This document shows positions 7,189 to 14,668 of a stretch of DNA of 17,556 nucleotides, piece after piece. Position 1 is the stretch's first letter. The number at the start of each line of letters is the position of its first letter. The notes beneath the pieces are model-generated. The model did no database searches. It was not told the DNA's origin and worked only from the letters and a program-made list of their open reading frames with translations. Origin of the DNA: an uncultured Clostridia bacterium (lineage in GTDB: Bacteria > Bacillota_A > Clostridia > Christensenellales > CAG-138); assembly GCA_947302865.1 (NCBI GenBank), contig CAMYWS010000009.1, positions 1-17,556 on the forward strand. The letters are read 5' to 3'. A program made the translations under genes and the position numbers.

Positions 7189-9081
7189 TCAGATGATGAT
7201 CCAGTCGTACAGATGATCGAGTTTCAGGGTCTGTACGGTCTCAAGGTATGCGACAAACGCGTCGACGACGGGATCGTGATCGATCGTTTCGACCTCGTAC
7301 GGTTTCGGAAGCGTAAAGCCCTCGATGATGCGGTCTTCATACGGCATCCATTCCTCGTCGATGAACCGGCGCATGTTCAGTTCACCTTCCGTTCTCTCCG
7401 CAAGGATCACCGTAAAGAGATCGTCGTCGTCCACGGAGCGTCCCGACGCATATTCGAGATAGCCGAGCGGCGCTTCCGGATTCAGTGTATTCAGAAGATA
7501 GGACAATCCGTACAGCGAATACATCGTATCCTGCTGCGCAACCGTACCCGCGTACGATCTCAGCCATGCGCGCAGCTCCGCGCCGCGCAGGATCATCATC
7601 GAATAATGCGGCGTACCGGTGTCCAGAACGTAAAGATCGCGGTATTTCAGCAATCCTTCCTTGAGTCCGCCGATCGGAAGATACGGATAGGCGATCGAGA
7701 TTATCTCGTTCGGCAGGTCGACGTCGTTATAATCGAGCCAGTCGCGCGCGGCGAACAGCTGCATCTCGTGCGTCAGCTGGATCGCGTCGGTCATGTGCCA
7801 CGCATGCGCGTCGAACGGTTCAAGGTTCTGCCCGAGATATGTGACCGCTGCGTCCATGACGGCTGACAGCTGGCTCACGTACGGACGGACAGTGTTTCTG
7901 AACGCATCGTCCGGCTCGGTCCCGGAAGCGTCGATCTCGTCGACAAGAACGGCGGGGCGGCCGTTTTCACGCAGAGAAACGGAGATCTTCGTAACCGTTT
8001 TCGCGCTGCCCGCAAGCGATATAATGGGGATTTCCATACCGGTCGCGTTCTTTTCGGAACGTACGCTGCCGACACCGCCGTGCGAAGCGACGACAAGGTC
8101 TATAAAATCTGTTTTTTTCAGGAGATCCCGCAGCGAATAGACACTCCCGCCCTGCGCGTCAGTTTCCGTACTGCCGTGATACAGCAGCACCGTATAGTCG
8201 GCTGTGTTTCGGAGCTCCTTCCGGAGTCTCGCATATGTCATGATGAGATCCTGCGGGGATATCTCATCCTGCGGATACGCGTCGGCAAGATACGGGTCTG
8301 TCATACCGATCACGGCGACGCGCATGGGCTCTTTGAGAACATCGTCCTGCGGCACTTCGAGGATGACGTACGGCACAAGCCCGTTCCACAGCGTATCGGG
8401 CGCATCAAAGATCGTAGGCTCGTCGGTCAGAAGGTTCGCGCCGAGCACCGGAATATGCTTTCCCTGCAGCGCGTTGATCTCGCGCCGCACGGTGCGGGAC
8501 GAATAGGAAAACGCTTCTTCGCCCAGCAGGACTGCGTTGTATTTCAGCTGAATGAACAGCGACGTGATCGGTCCGCGGCCGCGATCGATGCGGTCGGCAT
8601 AGTCGTCTGCGATGGAGCTTCCGAAGATCGAACCGCCGACGTCGAACAGAAGCAGATCGGGATCGGCTTCTCTGAGATCCCGGATGCATGTCGCGGTGTT
8701 GATCGCGGTAACGGACGCGTCATTTACGCTCGCTTTCGGATCCCACGCGTTGCCGGCGATGTCGGAAGTCAGAAGCATGGAGAACGATTTTGTGACGGGT
8801 ACGGCAAATTCCGCGGCCATAGAAGAGCTCAGAATCAGCGTTGCGTCGCGTTCTGTGATCTGTCCGTCGCCGTCGAAATCCGCGCGGCTCATAGCCGCGG
8901 CGTCCATCATGCGAAACCGGTTCAGGTGCCTTGAGATGCAGCTTGCGTCCTGCGCGGTCAGCTCGCCGTTCCCGTCCGCGTCGCCGAATATCACTTCATC
9001 CGCAAACGACACTGATCCTGCCGAACAGAGAAGCAGGATTGAAAGCAGAACAAGTATTGCGGTGCGGAGCGATTTTCTCAT
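7189..9081 (-). CDS. Secreted dockerin protein with degenerate 5'-nucleotidase/CpdB-like phosphoesterase domains
   Basis: The 630-residue protein has a signal peptide (about 1-27, ending SVSFADE). A type I dockerin-like pair of calcium loops follows: DADGNGELTAQD (34-45) and DFDGDGQITERD (68-79). The rest follows the UshA/CpdB plan, with a metallophosphatase domain (about 98-385) and a 5'-nucleotidase C-terminal domain (about 400-565, including LPNEIISIAYPYLP, ILRGAELRAWL and YGLSYLLNT). The metal site is incomplete. Asp107, His302 and His334 are kept, but the usual His of DxHG is Ala109, the Asp of GD is Gly150, the Asn-His of GNH is Glu188-Glu189, and the second His of GHxH is Gly336. It may therefore bind rather than hydrolyse, or use another chemistry (inference). 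Start ATG 9079-9081 has GGAG 13 bases upstream, rather far. A dockerin implies a cohesin partner, not seen here. Confidence 0.85.
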   Translation of the reverse strand: MRKSLRTAILVLLSILLLCSAGSVSFADEVIFGDADGNGELTAQDASCISRHLNRFRMMDAAAMSRADFDGDGQITERDATLILSSSMAAEFAVPVTKSFSMLLTSDIAGNAWDPKASVNDASVTAINTATCIRDLREADPDLLLFDVGGSIFGSSIADDYADRIDRGRGPITSLFIQLKYNAVLLGEEAFSYSSRTVRREINALQGKHIPVLGANLLTDEPTIFDAPDTLWNGLVPYVILEVPQDDVLKEPMRVAVIGMTDPYLADAYPQDEISPQDLIMTYARLRKELRNTADYTVLLYHGSTETDAQGGSVYSLRDLLKKTDFIDLVVASHGGVGSVRSEKNATGMEIPIISLAGSAKTVTKISVSLRENGRPAVLVDEIDASGTEPDDAFRNTVRPYVSQLSAVMDAAVTYLGQNLEPFDAHAWHMTDAIQLTHEMQLFAARDWLDYNDVDLPNEIISIAYPYLPIGGLKEGLLKYRDLYVLDTGTPHYSMMILRGAELRAWLRSYAGTVAQQDTMYSLYGLSYLLNTLNPEAPLGYLEYASGRSVDDDDLFTVILAERTEGELNMRRFIDEEWMPYEDRIIEGFTLPKPYEVETIDHDPVVDAFVAYLETVQTLKLDHLYDWIII

Positions 9082-9111
9082 AATGCCGATAAAACTCCAA
9101 TTTATTTTTAC

Positions 9112-9140
9112 AGTATACCGCGGATCCCGTTGAAATGCAA
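9112..9140 (-). promoter_or_regulatory. Predicted promoter of the dockerin gene and possibly the yqfC-recO cluster
   Basis: On the minus strand TTGCAT (9135-9140) is followed by exactly 17 bases and TATACT (9112-9117), five of six matches to the -10 consensus. It lies 30 bases upstream of the dockerin gene start. I found no other clear promoter or terminator from here to the hairpin after recO, so the transcript could be about 7 kb. Confidence 0.65.
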
Positions 9141-9163
9141 GCGCGATGCGTTGATGCGAACAG

Positions 9164-9192
9164 AAAAAGGAGGTCCGAAGACCCCCTTTTTT
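9164..9192 (-). terminator. Rho-independent terminator of groESL
   Basis: In the groEL transcript a G/C-rich stem ending GGUC-UUCG-GACC closes on a UUCG tetraloop (arms 9164-9175 and 9180-9191, with one G-U pair). It is followed by a run of five T. It lies 14 bases after the groEL stop. The complementary strand also carries a T run, so it may act in both directions. Confidence 0.88.
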
Positions 9193-9205
9193 GTATCTGT
9201 TTCGA

Positions 9206-10852
<1,647 letters not shown>

Positions 10853-11122
10853 TTATTCCACGATCGCAAGGATATCTCCCTGCTTGATCACGATGACTTC
10901 CTGTCCGTCGACCTTCACTTCCGTGCCTGCATATTTCTGATACACGACTTTGTCGCCGACCTTGACCACCATTTCGACATCCTTTGCGCCGGGACCGACC
11001 GCAAGCACTTCCGCCATCTGCGGCTTTTCCTTCGATCCGCTCGTCAGAAGGATCCCGCCCTTGGTGACCTCTTCCGTTTCAATGTTCCGGATCACGACGC
11101 GATCGAACAACGGTTTCAACAT
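10853..11122 (-). CDS. groES: 10 kDa co-chaperonin GroES
   Basis: GroES is the heptameric lid of the GroEL chamber. The 89-residue product is a little shorter than the usual 94 or so. It starts MLKPLFDRVVIR. The mobile loop is EEVTKGGILLTSGSKEKPQ (17-35), with the hydrophobic contact Ile-Leu-Leu for GroEL. It ends GDILAIVE. The residue after the contact is Thr where Pro is common, a minor difference. A strong AGGAGG precedes the ATG at 11120-11122. It is the first gene of the heat-shock operon. Confidence 0.98.
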   Translation of the reverse strand: MLKPLFDRVVIRNIETEEVTKGGILLTSGSKEKPQMAEVLAVGPGAKDVEMVVKVGDKVVYQKYAGTEVKVDGQEVIVIKQGDILAIVE

Positions 11123-11146
11123 AATACTTACCTCCTGTCAATCTAT

Positions 11147-11173
11147 TTAGCACTCATTCCTTTCGAGTGCTAA
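11147..11173. promoter_or_regulatory. CIRCE operator (HrcA binding site)
   Basis: TTAGCACTC (11147-11155), a nine-base spacer and GAGTGCTAA (11165-11173) form the exact consensus 9-9-9 inverted repeat of CIRCE. It lies just downstream of the groESL start point and upstream of the groES ribosome site, so HrcA should repress the operon when protein folding is not under stress. hrcA itself is not in the window. Confidence 0.98.
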
Positions 11174-11185
11174 CCATCGTCCCCT

Positions 11186-11214
11186 ATTATAGTAACCGCT
11201 TCCGTGCTTGTCAA
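11186..11214 (-). promoter_or_regulatory. Consensus sigma-A promoter of groESL
   Basis: On the minus strand a perfect TTGACA (11209-11214), 17 bases, and a perfect TATAAT (11186-11191) precede the CIRCE operator by 12 bases. Such a full-consensus promoter held down by HrcA is typical of class I heat-shock genes in Firmicutes. Confidence 0.95.
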
Positions 11215-11365
11215 TCGGGTAAATGCAACGAAGTTGTGAACTCTGCTCCGCAGTCAAAAATATGACTATGGAAGTCCGTTCAGTCCGAAAACCGCAATTG
11301 CCGCCTCAGCATCGTTTTCCTTCGCGGCATATGATAAAAAAGATGAAAATTCACAAAAATAATCC
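11215..11365. other. Divergent intergenic stretch, no feature recognised
   Basis: This is the middle of the 327-base gap between groES and rpsT. Outside the two promoters and CIRCE I find no credible gene, tRNA, strong hairpin or repeat. The plus-strand reading frame that runs through it (11223-11534) has no family resemblance and ends inside rpsT. Confidence 0.6.
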
Positions 11366-11394
11366 TTGCATTATGAAATCTTTTATGGTAATAT
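11366..11394 (+). promoter_or_regulatory. Predicted promoter of rpsT
   Basis: TTGCAT (11366-11371), exactly 17 bases, then TAATAT (11389-11394), four of six -10 matches. The expected start near 11401 leaves a leader of about 49 bases, which contains a weak four-pair hairpin (ACCG/CGGT) and then the ribosome site. Confidence 0.6.
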
Positions 11395-11449
11395 GTACTC
11401 CGTTCGTACCGGAACACGGTCGGACAAATCTTACAGGGGGTGAAATGCT

Positions 11450-11716
11450 TTGGCAAACATCAAGTCCGCTATTAAGCGTGCGAAGACTTCCGTTGGTGAA
11501 AACCTCAGAAATCGTATGGACAAGTCCGCTCTGAAGACTGCCGTCCGTCGTTTTGATGAAGCGCTGAAGTCCGGCGATAAGGAAGCTGTTCAGGCTGCTT
11601 ATCTCGCGGCTGTCAAGATCGTTGACCAGTCTGCCGCGAAGGGCGTTATCCACAAGAACGCAGCAGATCGCAAAAAGGCACAGTTGGCAAAGAAGCTCGC
11701 AGCAGCAAACAACTGA
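11450..11716 (+). CDS. rpsT: 30S ribosomal protein S20
   Basis: S20 binds 16S rRNA early in assembly of the small subunit. The 88-residue basic protein MANIKSAIKRAKTSVGENLR onward matches S20 throughout, including HKNAADRKKAQL near the C-terminus. The only start that gives the conserved N-terminus is TTG at 11450-11452, with AGGGGGTG seven bases upstream. An ATG at 11445 and a GTG at 11440 are out of frame. The Escherichia coli rpsT gene also starts with UUG, where this is linked to autoregulation; a similar role here is inference. The gene has its own promoter and terminator. Confidence 0.97.
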   Translation: MANIKSAIKRAKTSVGENLRNRMDKSALKTAVRRFDEALKSGDKEAVQAAYLAAVKIVDQSAAKGVIHKNAADRKKAQLAKKLAAANN

Positions 11717-11737
11717 ACCCCGGTATTCGCATGACAT

Positions 11738-11767
11738 AGCGTCCTTATGGGACGCTTTTCTTTTTTC
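11738..11767 (+). terminator. Rho-independent terminator of rpsT
   Basis: AGCGTCC (11738-11744) pairs perfectly with GGACGCT (11750-11756) around a five-base loop, and is followed by TTTCTTTTTT. It begins 22 bases after the rpsT stop and ends just before the next promoter. Confidence 0.92.
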
Positions 11768-11769
11768 TC

Positions 11770-11798
11770 TTGCATTCCTGCGCGGGTGCGTTTAGAAT
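11770..11798 (+). promoter_or_regulatory. Predicted promoter of rqcH-rdgB-yfcE
   Basis: TTGCAT (11770-11775), 17 bases, then TAGAAT (11793-11798), five of six -10 matches. The -35 box starts within three bases of the T run of the rpsT terminator. The leader would be only about 13 bases, holding the AGGAG ribosome site. Confidence 0.65.
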
Positions 11799-11817
11799 AC
11801 GATTGACAGGAGCAATT

Positions 11818-13503
11818 ATGGCAACAGACGGATTCACCCTGTACGCGTGCGTACATGAGCTGCAATCCCTCGTCGGCGGCAAGATCGACAAGGTGCAGCA
11901 GCCCGACAAAGATATCGTGATCCTGCATATACACGCGCCGAACGCGGGGCGTGTGAAACTCATGCTCTGCATCCACGCGGAAAACGGACGCATCCAGACG
12001 GTGACAAAGAATTATGAGAATCCCGAAACCGCGCCGGCGTTCTGCATGCTGCTCAGAAAATACCTGATCGGCTGCCGTATCGTTTCGATCACACAGAAGG
12101 GTCTGAACCGCATAGCGGTACTCTCTCTCTCCGGGCGGAACGAGTTTTTCGATACAGTCGAAATGCGTCTCATTATCGAGCTGATGGGAAGGCACGGAAA
12201 TCTGTTCCTCGTCAATGAAAGCGGAACGATCATTGACTGCATGCGTCACTTCGGGATCGGTGAAAACGCCGCCCGTATTTCGCTGCCGAACGTCGCGTAC
12301 ACGGACCCGCCCGAAACGGAGAAATACGATCCGTTCGCGGTCACGATCGAAGAAATCGAAGCGATCGCCGCCGGACGTATGCCCGGTAAATGGCTCAACG
12401 ATGCATTTTCCGGCGTTTCACGGCTCTGTACGGACCAGATCGTAAAGGACGGGACTCCCGCAGAACGCGTCCCGAAGGAACTCTTCGACGTGTTTTCCTC
12501 GCTCAGGGAAAAGCGCTTTGCGCCCTCCGTCGTTCCGGGCGTCGGCGTCCTTCCGTTCCGCCCAAAGAACGTCGTATCCGTCCCCTGCCCTTCCGTAAAC
12601 GCGGCGCAGGATCTTTTTTACCGGGAAAGAGACGAGCAGGCGATCCAGACAAAGCTGAAGACCTCGCTTCGCACCGTGCTCGACCACGCACGCAAGCGCA
12701 CGGAAAAGAAGCTGTCCGACTGCATGAAAACGATCGGCGACGAAACGCAGATCGAGCGTGACAAGCTCTTCGGCGAACTGCTTCTCGGCACACGCGGCGT
12801 TCCCGCGGGCAGCCGTTCCGTAACCGTTCTGTATTATTACGAGGATCCGCCCGCATCCGTCGATATACCGCTGGACGCGAAGTTTTCCGTCGCCGAGAAC
12901 GCGCAGCGGTATTTCAAACGCTACCGCAAGAACAAGGCGGCGCGCGCGTACGCGCTTGAGCAGGTCGATGCGCTTTCGTCGGAGCTCGATTATCTCAGGG
13001 GACAGCTTTTGAATGTATCCGCCTGCACCGCGCGCGAGGAGCTTAACGAGATCCGCGACGAGCTGATCCGTCAGCACTATATCCGAGAGCAGTCCGAGCC
13101 GCGCAGGACGCAGACCTCGGCGCAGAGCCGTCCGCTGCACTACCGCACGCCGGAGGGGACCGACGTATTCGTCGGAAAAAACAATCTGCAGAACGACCGG
13201 CTCGTGAAAAATTCCGATCCGAACGCGGTCTGGCTGCATGCTAAGGGCGTGCCCGCTTCGCACGTGATCCTGAATGTCGCGGAACCCTCGCGCGAAGCAC
13301 TGCATCTTGCCGCCTTGATCGCCGCCTATCATTCCGGCGCATCCGCATCCGAAAACGTACCGGTCGATTATACGCAGGTGCGATACGTCAAGAAACCCGC
13401 CGGCGCTCGGCCGGGATTCGTTAACTATTTTCATCAGCACACGCTGTACGTGACGCCGTCGTTCGACGCGATCGCGCCGTACCGCGTCGGGGAGGAAAAA
13501 TGA
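11818..13503 (+). CDS. rqcH: Ribosome quality control protein RqcH (NFACT/Rqc2 family)
   Basis: RqcH binds peptidyl-tRNA-blocked 50S subunits and recruits tRNA-Ala to add C-terminal alanine tails that mark stalled products for degradation. The 561-residue protein has the family length. The NFACT-N domain includes GGKIDKVQQP, ENPETAPAFCMLLRKYL and VEMRLIIELMGRHGN. A central helical/coiled-coil part follows. The NFACT-R domain (about 440-545) has VGKNNLQNDRLV and WLHAKGVPASHVIL. The Asp97-Arg98 motif important in Bacillus subtilis RqcH reads Asn97-Arg98 here (LNRIAVL; codon AAC at 12106-12108). The ATG at 11818 has AGGAG five bases upstream; a longer frame from 11770 would begin inside the promoter. 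The stop overlaps rdgB as ATGA. Confidence 0.95.
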   Translation: MATDGFTLYACVHELQSLVGGKIDKVQQPDKDIVILHIHAPNAGRVKLMLCIHAENGRIQTVTKNYENPETAPAFCMLLRKYLIGCRIVSITQKGLNRIAVLSLSGRNEFFDTVEMRLIIELMGRHGNLFLVNESGTIIDCMRHFGIGENAARISLPNVAYTDPPETEKYDPFAVTIEEIEAIAAGRMPGKWLNDAFSGVSRLCTDQIVKDGTPAERVPKELFDVFSSLREKRFAPSVVPGVGVLPFRPKNVVSVPCPSVNAAQDLFYRERDEQAIQTKLKTSLRTVLDHARKRTEKKLSDCMKTIGDETQIERDKLFGELLLGTRGVPAGSRSVTVLYYYEDPPASVDIPLDAKFSVAENAQRYFKRYRKNKAARAYALEQVDALSSELDYLRGQLLNVSACTAREELNEIRDELIRQHYIREQSEPRRTQTSAQSRPLHYRTPEGTDVFVGKNNLQNDRLVKNSDPNAVWLHAKGVPASHVILNVAEPSREALHLAALIAAYHSGASASENVPVDYTQVRYVKKPAGARPGFVNYFHQHTLYVTPSFDAIAPYRVGEEK

Positions 13504-14111
13504 AGCTTTTGCTTGCCACAAACAACGCGCACAAAGCGCGCGAGATCCGTGAGATCTTAAACGACAGTTTTTCAGAGATCGTCACAATGCGGGACGCGGG
13601 CGTTGAATTCGAAGTCGAGGAAGACGGACTGACTTTCCGTGAAAACGCGTTGAAAAAAGCCGTCGAAACGCTTGCGTATGTTCAGCCGCGGTTCGACGCG
13701 GTGCTCGCGGACGACAGCGGTCTCTGTGCAGACGCGCTCGACGGCGCGCCGGGCGTGTTTTCCGCGCGGTTTTCGGGCGAAGCTCATAACGACGCCGCGA
13801 ACAACGCGAAGCTGATCCGCCTTCTTAAAGACGTTCCCGACGAACAGCGCACGGCACGGTTCTGCTGCTGCATTGCGCTCGCCAGAGTCGGACGCGAACC
13901 GATCGCCGTACAGGGCGAGGTCGAGGGCACGATCCTGCATGAAGCGCGCGGTGAGAACGGGTTCGGGTACGATCCCTATTTCTATTACGCGCCGTTCCGG
14001 AAAAGCTTTGCCGAATTGTCCGCGGATGAAAAGAATTCCGTCAGCCACAGAAAACGCGCGCTGATGCTCTTGCGGGAGGCGCTCGATGTCGAAGATCGCG
14101 ATCGTCTCTGA
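13500..14111 (+). CDS. rdgB: XTP/dITP diphosphatase (non-canonical purine NTP pyrophosphatase)
   Basis: It hydrolyses dITP, ITP and XTP to monophosphates and so keeps deaminated purines out of nucleic acids. The 203-residue HAM1/RdgB-family product has TNNAHK near the N-terminus (7-12), the metal-binding ADDSGL (70-75), GFGYDP (154-159), AELSADEKNSVSHR (171-184) and the usual length. GGAGG lies just upstream of the ATG at 13500, which overlaps the rqcH stop by four bases. The end overlaps the next gene by 26 bases. All signature residues look intact. Confidence 0.96.
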   Translation: MKLLLATNNAHKAREIREILNDSFSEIVTMRDAGVEFEVEEDGLTFRENALKKAVETLAYVQPRFDAVLADDSGLCADALDGAPGVFSARFSGEAHNDAANNAKLIRLLKDVPDEQRTARFCCCIALARVGREPIAVQGEVEGTILHEARGENGFGYDPYFYYAPFRKSFAELSADEKNSVSHRKRALMLLREALDVEDRDRL

Positions 14112-14562
14112 TTCACACGGGTATATCGAAAACATCGCGCTGTTTGAAAAGCGTCTGAAAGGCGTTGACGCGCTGTGGCATCTCGGCGATCATGCGGAGG
14201 ACGCGGCATTTATTGCCTTCCGTCTGAACTGCGGGTACGTTGCGGTACGCGGAAACTGCGATCCGTTTTCCGAAGCGCCGCTGACCTATACGGTCAACTG
14301 GCACGGCAGACGGATCCTGCTGCTGCACGGACATACCGTCTCAGGCAGACTGCCGCTTTTATACGCCGCAAAGGAAGCAAATGCCGACGCTGTGTTGTTC
14401 GGTCATTCTCACATTCCGTCCGAAGAGACCGTCGACGGCGTTCTTCTGCTGAATCCCGGCTCCCTGTCCCGCCCGCGCACGTCCAAAGGTCCGAGCGTTG
14501 CGCTTCTGACGCTCACCGACGTCGAAATACGCGCAGAGATCCTTTTTTCCGAGGCGCGATAG
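14086..14562 (+). CDS. YfcE/MJ0936-family metallophosphoesterase
   Basis: The 158-residue protein is a compact calcineurin-like phosphoesterase; relatives hydrolyse phosphodiester bonds with two metal ions, but the physiological substrate is unknown. All five metal motifs are present: DSH (Asp9, His11), GD (Asp35), GNCD (Asn57), HGH (His81) and GHSH (His107, His109), followed by NPGS (123-126). The ATG at 14086 lies 26 bases inside rdgB, with GGGAGG seven bases upstream. rdgB next to this family is a common arrangement in Firmicutes. In contrast to the dockerin protein in this window, its active site appears complete. Confidence 0.92.
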   Translation: MSKIAIVSDSHGYIENIALFEKRLKGVDALWHLGDHAEDAAFIAFRLNCGYVAVRGNCDPFSEAPLTYTVNWHGRRILLLHGHTVSGRLPLLYAAKEANADAVLFGHSHIPSEETVDGVLLLNPGSLSRPRTSKGPSVALLTLTDVEIRAEILFSEAR

Positions 14563-14599
14563 TTCTGTATTATTCACAATTTTTCAACAGTTTTATGCA

Positions 14600-14628
14600 T
14601 TGACAAGCAAGGTCATTGCCTTTAAACT
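14600..14628 (+). promoter_or_regulatory. Predicted promoter of the carboxypeptidase pair
   Basis: A perfect TTGACA (14600-14605), 17 bases, then TAAACT (14623-14628), four of six -10 matches. An 11-base palindrome ACTGTTACAGT (14626-14636) overlaps the -10 and the expected start near 14635 and could be an operator, though it may be chance. The leader would be about 34 bases. Confidence 0.65.
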
Positions 14629-14668
14629 GTTACAGTAAACTGATTTGATCCGAAAGGTTTTTATAAAC

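Noticed and set aside
7138..7240. Possible sigma-E promoter before yqfC (GCATAAA and CATATGCT)
   Set aside because: The spacing is well beyond the 13 to 15 bases expected and both boxes are poor matches.
9164..9175. AAAAAGGAGG on the plus strand as a ribosome site
   Set aside because: It is one arm of the groEL terminator and no credible plus-strand gene follows.
11223..11534. Plus-strand frame of 103 codons upstream of and into rpsT
   Set aside because: It overlaps the rpsT promoter and start in another frame and shows no family resemblance.
12418..13521. Minus-strand frame opposite rqcH
   Set aside because: Shadow frame; RqcH is well supported and this frame has no recognisable domain or ribosome site.
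14645..14668. TTG start eight codons upstream for the first carboxypeptidase
   Set aside because: The ATG at 14669 gives a standard signal peptide and is preceded by GAAAGG; the TTG has no ribosome site.
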